This document shows, one piece after another, positions 23,665-35,370 of a stretch of DNA of 64,000 nt. The stretch comes from Piper betle. Its lineage: Eukaryota > Streptophyta > Magnoliopsida > Piperales > Piperaceae. The translations under genes and the position numbers were made by a program. The stretch is from the NCBI GenBank assembly GCA_033002965.1, contig JAURVB010014527.1, forward strand, positions 27,143 to 91,142. Reading direction: 5' to 3'. Numbering within the stretch: position 1 is the stretch's first letter; every line of letters starts with the position of its first letter. Under the pieces are notes generated by a model, which did not search any database, had not been told where the DNA came from, and worked only from the letters and a program-made list of their open reading frames with translations.

Positions 23665-23709
23665 TTTTTTTTCAGCCGTTGGATTGAATCCAACGGCTGA
23701 AAAAAATTG
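23665..23709. repeat. right-edge hairpin of the GC-rich structure
   Basis: TTTCAGCCGTTGGATT is followed directly by GAATCCAACGGCTGAAA, an almost perfect palindrome of about 42 bases with a T-run and A-run at the ends. It matches the core of the left-edge hairpin at about 21140-21178. Confidence 0.75.
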
Positions 23710-23739
23710 CAGCACAGGCAAGCTGCGCAAAACAGAAAC

Positions 23740-25215
23740 CTTTTTCCTTATGACAATACATATGCAGAAAGTTGTGGGTTTGGAATCTGAAAAGACTCTG
23801 TCTAATTGTTTAAGGCCTAGAATGTTATTGTTAGAAAGGTTTTTGTATAGTGATAGACAAAGAACAAAAAGAGTTATTATTCTTTGTATTTTATATTAAG
23901 TTTGTGTTATATTTCGAGTAATTTTTATTTTAATTTTATTAGTTTAAAAATTTATAAGATATTATTAATAATGAAAGAAATTATTGTAATTTTGGTGTAA
24001 AAATGCTAATTAATGTCGTTCTAGCAGTGTATAAGAGTTAGAAGATGATCTGGAATGAATTCGGGGTGAAATTAGACCAAAAAGCATTACTTTGAAATTA
24101 TAACTGAGAGCAGAGTGCTCGAGCGCTGGGAGTCAATGTGCTCGAGCGTTGGCCTTTGTGTTAAGAAAATGTTATGGCCGAGAGCCAAGCGCTCGAGATC
24201 TTGAATTTAGAGTGCTTGAGCGCTGGCGGCAAAAAACTGATATTTCTTATATTTCTAGAAATCATGGGGGACCCCACTTGAAATATTTGGGTGGATCCTT
24301 TATAAACTTAATTAGGATTTTTACTAAAGGAGAATGAACAACACTGGACGGCGAAGTGATGACACAAAAGATAAGAAGGAATGACAGAGAAGTTGGATTA
24401 GAAGAAGAAGACGCTTTCTCAAAAGAGTTTTTCTTTATTTTGATTTAGTTTTCTTTGTACTTAAATGATGTCTTTCATATCACATATAAATTTCTTGAGT
24501 TTAATCGCATATTTTATGAAGTAAATTTTTTTCTAGGATTTCAATGGCACATAGTGCATGGATTAATAAAAGTTATTAATTTTTATATATGTGATTGTGA
24601 TGTTGGATCATCTATTTTATTCTATTGTTAATGCTATCATTAGCGTAACCACCTATTATTAGATCTAGAGATTTGATCTTGTCTAGATATAGAAAGATTA
24701 ATTTATCAGTTAATAAAATAGCCTTTGTTCATATGTTTTGGGTGATTCACATGTGAGATAGAAATATACTCATATATCTTGGGTAACCGTTAAGGGTAAA
24801 ACTTAAAGTATCATTTTGCATACAAATTTCATAGAGATATAAGAGTTGGGTACAAGTGACAAGTTTATGGTGAATCAAGAGATGTCATAAATAATCAATT
24901 CTTGTGGTTAATAATCCAAATGTACAATTCATAGGTAGAAGTTATAACTTTAATCATATAGAGCACTATGTGAAATTGAAAATCCTAGGTTTGTCACTTT
25001 GAAGTTAATATTTGATTTAAATATTGCATTTTAGATTAGTTTAGCCTTAATCCATAATTTAATCACTCTTTGAACCCATTTCTATTTAAGTATGATTAAT
25101 TAAATTAGTTTTGGTAATTAAAAACTTCTACTACTAATTCCTCGTGGGATGATACTTTCTTATCACTTTTATTATTTGATTCGGCACGTGCAGTTGTGTT
25201 ATAATTTCTACATCA
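23740..25215 (+). repeat. 5' LTR region of the Athila element
   Basis: The 3' boundary is placed at CATCA (25211-25215), just before the primer-binding site. The 5' boundary is uncertain because no second LTR remains for comparison; it lies somewhere after the GC-rich structure. The segment has repeated phrases GTGCTCGAGCG(C/T)TGG (about 24115-24225), which are internal to the LTR. Non-coding. Confidence 0.5.
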
Positions 25216-25217
25216 AG

Positions 25218-25238
25218 TTTTTGGTGCTGTTGCCGAGG
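25218..25238 (+). other. primer-binding site of the Athila element
   Basis: TTTTTGGTGCTGTTGCCGAGG follows the LTR end by two bases. It differs at a few positions from the TTGGCGCCGTTGCCGGGGA form usual in Athila elements; the changes are consistent with C-to-T and G-to-A decay. Initiates minus-strand DNA synthesis from a host tRNA in active relatives. Confidence 0.65.
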
Positions 25239-25439
25239 AATTAAGCTAGAATTTGATTTTATTGAAATTAGTTTGATTGTTTGCTTAAATTGTTCTCATC
25301 TCTTCTTTAGTTTTTTTCTTTATTATTCAATTAGGTATTGTGTAGTTCATGCAAGGAGAAGGTACTTAGGATTTAGAGCAACCCAAAGATCGAGAGAACT
25401 CGTCGGCTACTATGCCAATAAGCTAGAGTTTGTAGAGGA

Positions 25440-26825
25440 ATGGAGGCAGGGCAAAGGAATAATAATCTTCCATCGGCAACCAATGATGATGGCACAAAAT
25501 CTCTAGAAGAGTTTGCTCTTCCTATTTTAGACATATTACATTCAAGTATTCTCAAGCCATTGATTGAAACAAATAGCTTTGAGTTGAAACCAGTGATATT
25601 CCAAATGCTACAAACAGTGGGACAATTTGCAGAACTGGCACATGAATATCCTCATACTCACCTGCTCAATTTTATTGCTATTTGTGATTCATTTAAAATG
25701 AATCAAGTGTCTGAGGAAGCTATCCGACTTCGATTATTTCTATATTCTTTAGCCGGAAATGCAAGATTATGGTTGAATTCATAGGCGCCTAATTCTATCA
25801 CCACTTGGGACGAATTAGCGACAATGTTTTTGCTTAAATACTTTCCACTGTCTAAAATTATCAATTTTCGTAACGATATTACTTCTTTTGTGTAGCTGGA
25901 TAACAAATCGCTTTATGATGCATAGGAGAGGTTCAAGGATTTACTAAGGAAGTGTCCATACCATGGAGTTCCCTTGTGGGTTCAAATTCAAACATTTTAC
26001 AATGGACTCCATGGACAAACTAAATCCATTGTAGATGTTGCTGCCACTGGATCCCTCATGAGCAAATCATATAGAGAAGCTAATGACATATTGGAAAAGC
26101 TGGCATCTAACCACTATTAGATGGGGTAGGATAGAGTAATGAGGAAGAAGAGTGGAGGTTTTCACGAATTGGACACATTAAGTGCTTTGTCTGCACAAGT
26201 GGCTGCTCTGTCAAAACATATGCAATCTTTAGGGATGAACTCTAATGTGAATTCAGTGAACATAATAGCAACTAAGTGTGAGTGGTGTGGTGAAGGACAT
26301 CCTATTGTGCATTGTGTTAACAATTCTGAATCAGTAAATTTTGTTGGAAGCTATACCAGACAACAAAACAATCCTTATTCCAATACTTACAATCCAAGAT
26401 GGAGGAATCATACAAACTTTGCATGTAGAGGCAACCAAGCCTCAACGTTAGGTCCACAACAACAAGCTCCTCCAGGTTTTCAGCACAATAGAGTACAACC
26501 TTAGGAAAAGAAACCAACTTTGGAAGCAATGTTCATGCAATTTATGCAAAGTCAACAGGTTTCTATGAGGAATTTGGAAACTCAAATGGGTCAGATTGCT
26601 AGTGTATTGTGTAATAGGCCACAAGGTGGACTCCCTAGTGATACTCAAAATCCTAGGGAAGAGGGTAAAGAATATAAAGTCATTACATTGAGAAACGGTA
26701 AGAAATTGGAAAATCCTCACAATCAAAAGACACCAATTCCCATGGCTAACCCGGACGCGGTTGAACGAAATGTAGGAAACAAGGATGAATTGGTAAAAAT
26801 CCCATCACCTAAGGGTTCATTTTGA
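25440..26825 (+). pseudogene. Athila gag remnant
   Basis: A single frame from ATG 25440 encodes the gag capsid region (HEYPHTHLLNFIAICDSFK, AIRLRLFLYSLAGNARLWL, then TTWDELATMF, TFYNGLHGQTKS) and a zinc-knuckle-like CEWCGEGHPIVHC. In-frame stops interrupt it (first near 25782, later near 25895, 25923, 26118, 26127 and 26502). Several stand exactly where relatives have Gln or Trp, as expected from cytosine deamination. No frame change is needed through this part. Confidence 0.85.
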
Positions 26826-26834
26826 TCAACATAA

Positions 26835-27467
26835 TTGGTTCTCAAGAGTTCCATACCGTCAGAGATTACAAAAAGTAAACCAGACAACAAATTTCAGCAA
26901 TTCTTGGAGATGTTTAAAAAGCTATCTATAAGTATCCCATTTGCTGAAGCGCTAGAGAAGATGCCAAGCTATGCTAAATTTATGAAGCGAATATTATCTA
27001 AGAAGAGAACGTTGGAGGATTTTGAAACAATTGCCCTTAATGAAGAGTGTAGTGCTGTATTATAAAGGAAGCTTTCACCAAAGCTCAAAGTCCCAGGGCA
27101 GTTTATTATTCCTTGTGCCATACACCCACATTTTTGTTGCCAAATATTATGTGACTTAGGTGCAAACATTAATTTAATGTCTCTTTTTATATACAAAAAG
27201 TTGGGTTTGGAGGGGTTAAAACACAACATGATTAATCTGTAATTGGCTGACTGCTCCTATATTTTTTCAGAAGGGGAGATTGAAAATATACTTGTTAAGG
27301 TGGATAAATTTATATTTCTAGCCGATTTTGGGATTGTGGATATGGAAGAAGAGTCAAATGTACCTATTATAGTCGGTAAGCCTTTTCTTGCCACTGGGAG
27401 GACATTAATTGATGTAGCAGCTGGTGAATTGATACTGAGAGTTGATAATGAAGAAGTAGTCTTTTAA
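26835..27467 (+). pseudogene. Athila spacer and aspartic protease remnant
   Basis: Same frame as gag. 26880-27060 is the conserved QFLEMFKKLSISIPFAEALE region before the protease. The protease follows with CDLGANINLMSLFIYKKLG (27149 onward), where the active-site Asp lies in DLGA, then VDKFIFLADFGIVDMEEES and IVGKPFLATGRTLIDV. Stops after SAVL and MINL again stand where relatives have Gln. It cannot produce a complete polyprotein. Confidence 0.8.
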
Positions 27468-27480
27468 TATTTTTAAGGCT

Positions 27481-28830
27481 ATGCAATATTTGGAATTGGT
27501 AGATGATTATTTTTATATTGATGCAATCCACTCACCTTACTTAGTTATGCTCGAGGAAATGTATCTCATTGACCCTTTAGCAGCCACATTAGTTTCTGAT
27601 GATGATGATTCTGGTGATGCTGAGAAAGGGGAGTATTTGCACCTACAAAATTCTACTCCAGCATTCACTCAAGGTCAAGATAAATTTGAATCTTTGGAGT
27701 TGCAGCCTTCAATATCGATGAGGATTAAGCCTTCCATTGAAGTCCCACCAACCTTGGAGTTGAAACAACTTCCATCCTATTTGAGGTATGCATTTCTAGA
27801 CCTTTTAACACTCTACCGGTTATTATTTTGTCAACTTTAACTAGTATGCAGGAAGATAAGTTGTTGAGAATATTGCGAGAGCATAAACTGGCTATAGGAT
27901 GGATTATTGCTGACATTTGTGGTATAAGTCATTCCTTTTGTATGCATAAAATCATTCTTAAAGATGGATATAAACCCTTAGTTGAACATTAGCGGTGACT
28001 AAATCCAATCATGAAGGATGTTTTCAAGAAAGAAATCATCAAGTGGCTTGATGCAAGTATAATTTTTCCTATTTTTGATAGTTCTTGGGTGAGTCCTGTG
28101 CAGCGTGTACCTAAGAAGGGCATTATGACTATTGTAACAAATGAGAAAAATGAATTAATTCCCACAAGGACAGTGACGAGATGGAGAGTATCCATGGATT
28201 ATAGAAAACTCAACAAAGCTACCAGAAAAGATCACTTTCCATTACCATTCATTGACCAAATGTTGGATAGGCTAGCAGGCAAACAGTTTTACTGTTTCCT
28301 TGATGGATATTCGGGATACAATCAAATTGTGATCCTCCCAGAGGATCAAGGGAATACAACCTTCACATGTCCGTACGATACATTTGCATTTTGAAGGATG
28401 CCATTTGGCCTTTGCAATGCTCCAGCCACTTTTTAGCGATGCATGATGGTGATTTTTTCAGACATGGTGGAACATGGAATGGAGGTATTGATGGACGATT
28501 TCTCTATTTTTGGTGATACTTATGATAATTGTTTATAGATTTTTCATCGGGTACTCCACCGATGTGAAGACACCAATTTGGTTCTCAATTGGGAGAAGTG
28601 TCATTTCATGGTACAAGAGGGAATTGTTTTGGGTCACAGAGTATCCAACAAGGGCTTGGAAGTGGATAGAGCAAAGATTGAAATAATTGAAAAACTGTCC
28701 ATCTCAACATCAATTAAAGGAGTTTGAAGTTTTCTCGGGCATGCAGGTTTTTATCGCCATTTTATTAAAGATTTTTCTAAAATTGCTAAGCCACTCTCTA
28801 ATTTGTTAGAAAAAGATGTTGTTTTGATAT
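27481..28830 (+). pseudogene. Athila reverse transcriptase remnant
   Basis: After a frame change near 27470 the linker is open to 27840. The polymerase runs in another frame from about 27850: KEIIKWLDASIIFPI, SWVSPVQRVPKKG, RVSMDYRKLNKATRKDHFPL, FYCFLDGYSGYNQI, then RMPFGLCNAPATF and the catalytic MDDF (28490-28501) in EVLMDDFSIFGDT. In-frame stops lie near 27992, 27998, 28392, 28434 and 28536. Not functional. Confidence 0.85.
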
Positions 28831-28839
28831 AAATGCTAA

Positions 28840-29320
28840 GTGTTTAGAAGCTTTTGAAGCCTTAAAAGCCCATTTAATTTCTTCTCCAATACTTGCTTGC
28901 CCCGATTGGAATTTACCATTCGAGCTAATGTGTGATGCCAGTGATTATGCACTTGGTGCTGTTTTGGGGCAACGAAAAGATAAACTTTTTCACACAATTT
29001 ATTATGTAAGCATGACACTCAATGAAGCTCAATTGAATTACACTACCACTGAAAAAGAATTGTTAGCTGTTGTGTACGCCTTTGAGAAATTTCGATCTTA
29101 TCTCATTTGTACTAATGTAATTGTTTATACAGATCATGCAGCTCTTAAATATCTATTTGAGAAAAAAGATGTCAAACCAAGGTTAATTCGATGGGTACTC
29201 CTACTACAAGAGTTTGATTTGGTAATCAAAAGACCGAAAAAGGTCCAAAAATAAAGTAGTTGATCATCTTTCTCGACTCGAGAAAGGAAGTTTAGAAGAC
29301 CCTTCACTCTAGATTAATGA
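28840..29320 (+). pseudogene. Athila RNase H remnant
   Basis: 28860-29254 encodes [20 protein letters not shown] (catalytic Asp in CDAS), [27 protein letters not shown] (catalytic Glu) and [12 protein letters not shown] (catalytic Asp). The frame differs from that of the polymerase. The segment after 29254 (DHLSRLE-like) lies in a shifted frame, so the link to integrase is broken. Confidence 0.85.
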
Positions 29321-29329
29321 CTATTTTCC

Positions 29330-30670
29330 GGATGAACAACTTTTAAAGGTATCACATTCTCCCATTCCTTGGTTTGCTGATTATGTGAATTTTCTTGCTT
29401 GTCAGGTACTTCCTCCCGATTTGACATCTCACCAAAAGAAGCGGTTCCTCCATGATGTGCGTGCTTATATATGGGATGAACCTTTCTTGTTCAAACGCTG
29501 TAGTGACCAAGTTATTCAGAGGTGTGTGTCGGACAAAGAGATAGATAGCATTCTCCATCATTGTCACTCCTCCGATTATGGTGGTCATTTTGGTGGAGCG
29601 CGGACCGTGATGAAAATTCTTCAATCTTGATTTTATTGGCCTACTTTATTTAAAGACTCACATCTTTTTGTTTTGCAGTGTGATCGTTGTCAAAGAGTGG
29701 GAAATATCTCACGTCGGCAAGAAATGCCACTTACTAACATTTTAGAAGTGGAACTTTTTGATGTCTGGGGAATTGATTTTATGGGACCATTCATACCATC
29801 TTATCAGAATCTGTATATCCTGTAGCGGTCGATTATGTATCAAATGGGTGGAAGCAGCTGCTTTCCCAACTAATAATGCTAATGTGGTGTTGAAATTCTT
29901 GAAAAAGCATATTTTTACTCGTTTTGGCACTCCTAGAGCTATTATTAGTGATGAGGGTACACATTTTTGTAATCGTCAATTTGATATTTTGTTGCAGAAA
30001 TATGGGATCAAGCATAAAGTAGCCACAACTTATCACCCCCAAACAAGTGGACAAGCTGAAATTTCTAATAGGGAAATTAAAAGAATTTTAGAAAAGACTG
30101 TTTGCCCTCCCGAAAGGATTGGTCTATGCGTTTGGATGATGCTTTATGGGCGTATAGGACAGCTTATAAAACACCACTTGGAATGTCTCCATACTGGTTG
30201 ATTTTTGAAAAGCTTGTCATCTTCCAGTGGAGCTCGAACATAATGCATACTGAGCTATTAAAAAGTTAAATTTTGATATGAAGGCATGTGGGGAAAAAGA
30301 CTTCTTCAATTAAATGAGCTAGATGAGTTCCGAATGGAAGCATATGAAAGTGCCAAACTGTATAAGGAAAAGACAAAGAAGTGGCATGATCAGAATATTT
30401 CCCGTCGTACTTTTCAACTCGGACAATAGGTATTATTATTTAACTCAAGGTTGAAATTGTTATCAGGAAAATTGAAATCGCGATGGTCTGGCCCTTTCGT
30501 CATCCGACAAGTATTTCCCCATGGAGCTCGTGGAAATTTATAAGGAAGGTTCATGTGCAAGTTTTAAAGTTAATGGGCAAAAACTTAAGCCTTACTTTGG
30601 AGGTAATGTTCTTGTATACCAAACCTCCATTACTTTCTCCCCACATTAGGTATGTTAGAATAGTCTAGCT
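29330..30670 (+). pseudogene. Athila integrase remnant
   Basis: The N-terminal zinc domain is at 29540-29710 (LHHCHSSDYGGHFG, then CDRCQRVGN; HHCC pattern). The core starts with WGIDFMGPF (first catalytic Asp, about 29767), continues with [14 protein letters not shown] (second Asp) and [20 protein letters not shown] (Glu). Stops and frame changes lie near 29627, 29825 and 30100. The C-terminal region to 30670 is recognisable only by short phrases such as KLYKEKTKKWHD. Not functional. Confidence 0.8.
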
Positions 30671-31588
30671 GATGACTATAAATTTAGCGCTTCATGGGAG
30701 GCAACCCATGTTTTTGGTATATTTTTCATAATATAGATTATTTAGTTTTTAATTCGGGAGTTTATAGTTTGTTTCATTTTAGTTTTATCCCTTCTAATTA
30801 CTTTGTTTTAACAGGGAAGTCCTTTTACTTTGTCATTTTGAGTCTAATTTTTTTAGCATTGGGACAATGCATTGTTTAAGTTTGGGGGGTTTACTTGATG
30901 TTAAAATTAATTAGGAGTTCTTAGTAGTATTTTTTTATGTTTCTTTCATTAATTTTCTTCTTTATTTCATACGACTCATCCAACTTATTAATTTATTCAA
31001 TGATAGAAGCGTTCGTTATTTTTCTTTGTTTGATAATAAAATATGAAGAGATTCTATGGGTGTCTATATTGTGAGTTGAGTTATGAATATTTTTCCCTAT
31101 ATAATTTTTATGTAACTCCCAACTTTGATTTTAATGATGCTTAGATGATGTTTATGCTATTGTTAATAAAATTGAAGAAAGTGATCTAGAATTCTAGTAA
31201 AAATTTTCTTAAGGCAAAATCATAGGTAACTTGTCATGATTGAATTGATGTAGGTGAGTTTGTTGAGGCCCTTTCAATCTATCCTTATATATCCTTGTTT
31301 CAGCCAATTTTGAGCCATAAAGTTAACTTGTTCTGCTTGTTTTTGTATGATATTAGCAGACTTGACCTTTATTTCATTTTATTTTATTCTTGTTTGTTAA
31401 TTATCCTAACCTAAAACCTTAGTGATTGACTTTTTCCAAAGTTGGAATTGATTGATTACTAAATGAGAATGATATCTTGGGGTATGAAGGATTTGAAAAA
31501 AAATGAAAATTTTTTTATGAAGTGTTGAAATTGTACAAGTCAAAGAAAAGAATACGAAAGATGAGTTAAAAAAAAGAAAAAAGTGTTC
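30671..31588 (+). other. post-pol non-coding tail of the Athila element
   Basis: Begins with the conserved CATGGGAGGCAACCCATG hairpin-like phrase and includes GGGACAATGCATTGTTTAAG followed by a G6 run, both typical of Athila-lineage elements after integrase. No envelope-like frame is visible. It ends where a foreign LTR fragment begins. Confidence 0.6.
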
Positions 31589-32945
31589 TGAGTGGACGGC
31601 TCGGATCTTGCCACATAACACGATTTGAACATCCGACAACTCGTGGCTTAGTGGCGGGCCCACCTATGGGTATATACAATATACATAAGGACGGAAAGCT
31701 TGTATTGAGATCGTCTAAATTCAAAACTGACTCGACTCATAAAATCAATGCTATAATTTGAACCGGGCAAACCACAAACGGGTAAAACCCTTAGGTGGTA
31801 CTCATGAATAGCCGGTCACGAGGTGATCATTGGGGTGCCAGTCTCGTGGCTAGGGGTGAGGGGAGATTCGTCGGCAGCGAGCCGAACTAGGGGCCGCACT
31901 ATGGGTGTAAAGCTTTGAAAATGTGGGCAATCTCTGGAAATCAAATGGAGAATGCTAGGGTTGAGTGAACGGTTCAAATTTTGCCACATGGCACGATCAG
32001 AGTGTTCGGCAACTTAGTGGCCTAGTGGGGCCCACCTATGGGTGTGCATAATATACATATGGATGGAAATCACAGACTGAGACCGTTTAAAGTCGAAACT
32101 AACTCAAGTCCTGAAAGTGACTCTGTAGTCGGGAATCGAGGCAAGAAAACGAAACGTGCCTCGAACCCTAAACTCAATCACGTGAAATCTACGATCTAAT
32201 TAAGCAGGGCCCACAGGAGCACAATCCAATGATATAAAATCCCTATGGTGCTTGTAATGAGATACCCTAAAAATCCAAAATGGATACTAAATGCTGAAAC
32301 AATCTAGATTTCGGCCTAAAACCCTAGCTAACATATACAAAGAAATCTATATACCTCGGTATACATTGATAACTCATGTTTTTATCATCTGGTTATTGGG
32401 CATACTCAGCCATTATAACATCCTCATACGGCCATTTTGGCCCATATTCATAGTCTGAAAACTAGTCTAGCTTGATCTCTTTCGAACCAACTCGACATAG
32501 ACCTGAACTAGAAAAATTACAATCAGGCAAAACTCTCACCCGAAGTTGGGATTTTTCATACTCAATCAAACTGGGCCCATAGGGGCACAATCTAGGGATT
32601 CAAAATTTTTATGCTACATGCAAATGAAAAACCCACAAAATCCCAAGCGGATACTAAATGCTCAACGGCCTAGATCTAGGCTTAAAACCCTAGCTAGCAC
32701 ACACAAAAATCATTTGTATACATCGTGTATAAATTGATAATTCATGCTCTACTGTATCATAATTAAACTATCATTTTTATGTTGGCATACTCAGCTTCCA
32801 TAACATGTTCATATGGCCATCTGGGCCCCATATTCATATTCTAAAAATTGGTCTGGTTGGAGCTCATTTGAACCAACTTGATACTGGCCCGAACCAGGAA
32901 AAATTACAATCAGGTAAAACCTTAACCCCAAGTTAGGCTTTTACA
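31589..32945 (-). mobile_element. two overlapping LTR pieces of a Tekay/Del-like Ty3/gypsy family
   Basis: Minus-strand LTR starts. The piece at 32549-32945 begins (minus strand) with TGTAAAAGCC. The piece at 31945-32548 is a second, diverged copy of the same first 600 bases, and a further partial copy lies at 31589-31790. Landmarks shared with other copies: ATCTTGCCACAT-GCACGAT, CCCACCTATGGGT, AATATACATA, GGGCCCA and TGATAACTCATG. Copies joined in the middle of the unit indicate deletion or recombination between LTRs. Confidence 0.65.
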
Positions 32946-33058
32946 ACCTCTCCTCCTTATAAAAATTCCATCTTCGGAATTTCTCACATCAATTGCGATC
33001 AAAGGACGCAATTGAGGATGTCATCTTGTTGGCAAACTAAACAAGTGGCTACAAATCA
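32946..33058 (-). mobile_element. 3' end of a gypsy pol region adjoining its LTR
   Basis: On the minus strand, GAAATTCCGAAGATGGAATT, then TTTATAAGGAGGAG, directly precedes the LTR start TGTAA. This is the polypurine-rich junction typical of Tekay/Del chromoviruses (GAATTTCGAGGACGAAATT form). Only about 100 bases of the internal region remain. It fixes the orientation and lineage of the surrounding LTR family. Confidence 0.55.
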
Positions 33059-35155
33059 AGTCATAATAATAATAATAATAATAAAATAAATAAATAAATA
33101 AATAAATTTACTCATAGATAATTAGATAAATAATAAATACATGAACATAGATGATACACTAATCATAAAATAATTATATAATTATACTATATAAATACAT
33201 GGGTAAACACGAGTAATATCAACATATACTCGTGTTAGTAAAAATATAAATAATAAATAATAAATAAACATATAAATAAATAATTTGATAAAGAAATAAA
33301 TAAACAAATAGTTAATACTTAGTAATCGTGAATAATAATAATATTATAGTTATACAATACAAGAATACATAATTAAATACATATACATAATAACATACAC
33401 GTAACAAATAAATAAATATATACAATTTAGTAAACATAAGAAAACTAATATTCATAAGTAGGGGTGCTAATTGAGCGAGCGAGCCGAGCTCAACATGTGT
33501 TCAAACTCGGCTCGAATAGTTCGAAACTCGTTCGGACTCAATTCGAGATCGAACGAGTTTTGGACATACATACTCGAGTTCAACTCGAATATCTTTTATG
33601 TGTTCGAGCTCAACTCGAGCTCAAATATACTTATCAAGGTGAACACTTACCATCACAACTATCTTGCTTCTTTGTTATTATATTGCATATATATATATAT
33701 ATATAATATAATATAATATAATATAATATAATATAAAGACTATATTATTATATTATTTTATCGAGTCGAGTTCGAGTTATAATCGAGTCGAGTCGAGTCG
33801 AACAGGACCTTGCTCAAGCTCGGCTCGTAAGATTCGAGTTCGAATAGAGTTCGGGTCGAGCATTTAAATGTCGAGTTTCGAGTCGAGTCAAGCCGAGCCG
33901 AACGTTAAATACTCACGAGCTGGCTCGCTCAATTAGCAACCCTATTCATAAGTAAATATAATATTAATATTAAAAAATAATCATGCAAACATTCGGCATA
34001 TACGATAAACATATAAAAATAAATAAATAAATAATAATGAATAAATAAGTAAATAAATAAATAAATAAAATATATAAAAATAATCATAACATTAAAATAT
34101 GCTAAATAATGTGAATATGCAATTAAACTAATGTAAGGGTTATTGAATTACCAAAAAGGTAAAAAACGGCCCAAAATGGCTGAAAATGCGCTAAACTGAA
34201 CTAAATCGAGCTGAACCATACTAAGTCGAATGGGCTGAACCAACTCGGTCTGGGTTCACTGGACGATGGGCTGGGTTAACTAGGTGGACATGAGCATGAT
34301 TGGCGGACTCGAACACAAGCTGACAGGCTGGTAAACAAGACAAAGCAGGTAGATGCGGATGCAAATGCGACATACAGACAAACAGGCTGGACTGGGTGGT
34401 GGCGGTGCCCATCGCCAAAAAATGCTGACTGTGGCGTGACTGAGGCCGCCGCTGGTCGAGATCGACGGAGGAGAGGACGGAGAATGTGATGGCGGGGCCA
34501 AGGGTATACATTATCCAAAATCATGCGAAGGTCACTAAAAATCAAATGGAGAATGCTAGGGCTGACGTGGATGGCTCAGATCATGACCATGTGTCATGAT
34601 CGGAACGTCTGCTGACTCGCCCTCTAGTTGAACCCACCTACAGGTATATATAATATACATATAAACGGAAAGCTTGGATCAAGACCAAAGTCAAAATTGA
34701 GTCGAGGCTCAAAAGTGACTCTATCGGCAGAAATCGATGCAAGAAGGCTAAATGGGCCTCTAACCCTAAACTCAATCAAGTTGGGCCCATTGGGACACAA
34801 TCCGGTGATCCGAAATCTCTCTACTCCATGCAAATGAAATACCCTAAAAATCCCAAACGGATAATAAATGCTTCAATAGCTTAGATTTAGGCCTAATACC
34901 CTGGCTAACTTATAAAAATTATATGTATATCACGCGTATACATTGATAACTAATGCTCTGCTATAGCCTAACTCAAGCAATCATTTACATGTCGGGCATA
35001 CTCGGACACCATAACATGCCCATATGGTCATATGGGCCCATACTCATGGTCTAAAAATTTGTCTGGCTTGAACTCGTTTGAATCGACTCGATACTGACCT
35101 GAACTAGGCAAAACTGAAATCAGGTAAAACCCTTACCTGAAGCTAGGGTTTTACA
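33059..35155 (-). mobile_element. LTR (start and AT-rich middle) of the Tekay/Del-like family
   Basis: On the minus strand the piece starts at 35155 with TGTAAAACCC. It covers the 600-base first part (to about 34555), a more GC-rich part (34200-34550) and the AT-rich AATAAATAAATA middle (33060-34150). The middle is similar to 44400-44900 and 36350-36610. A MITE is inserted at 33459-33944. The distal end (TGTAACACCC-type, read on plus) is not attached here. Confidence 0.65.
33459..33944. mobile_element. hAT-type MITE A, 486 bp
   Basis: Terminal inverted repeats TAGGGGTGCTAATTGAGCG (left) and CGCTCAATTAGCAACCCTA (right) differ at one position over 19. An exact 8-bp target duplication TTCATAAG flanks it (33451-33458 and 33945-33952), diagnostic of hAT. 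The interior is rich in CTCGAG/GAGCTC motifs plus a (TA)n run; it has no transposase. It is the same family as the element at 59611-60115, in opposite orientation. Confidence 0.95.
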
Positions 35156-35370
35156 ATTACAATACAAAAGGAATTCAAAACAAATCCTAGTTACAATAAA
35201 AACTAAAACAATTCCTATTCTACGTTAAAAATAAAACAATCCTAATTACACTAGAATAACAAAAAAATTAATATTGTAAAATAATTAGGGACAAGTGGTA
35301 GCACCGTATTAAAAGTTCTTACATTTATATATTAATATATAGATAGATATAGATAATTAGAGAATATGTA
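35156..35370. other. spacer between two LTR pieces
   Basis: AT-rich, with three short repeats of taattacaataaaaact-like sequence (35158-35250). Nothing else recognised. Confidence 0.3.

Larger units (their letters stand above)
23730..31588 (+). mobile_element. decayed Athila-type Ty3/gypsy LTR retrotransposon, 3' end missing
   Basis: Order is LTR-like 5' region, primer-binding site, gag, protease, reverse transcriptase, RNase H, integrase and a long non-coding tail. Lineage marks: the primer site TTTTTGGTGCTGTTGCCGAGG at 25218-25238, a gag of the Athila kind (ARLWLNS; YDA-ERFKDLLRKCPYHG), the catalytic MDDF in the polymerase, the post-pol phrase CATGGGAGGCAACCCATG (30692-30709) and TTTAAGTTTGGGGGG (about 30877-30891). 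Stops and frameshifts are spread through the whole coding part. The 3' LTR is absent: at about 31589 the sequence passes into an unrelated LTR fragment. Confidence 0.85.

Noticed and set aside
22589..23687. Long open frames (204 and 318 codons) on both strands of the GC-rich foldback and minisatellite
   Set aside because: They run through inverted repeats and a minisatellite, exist on both strands at once, consist mostly of Pro, Gly, Arg and Ala, and have no domain. They follow from the lack of A/T stop codons.
33464..33716. Two overlapping frames of about 80 codons
   Set aside because: They lie within MITE A and end in its (TA)n run; non-coding transposon interior.
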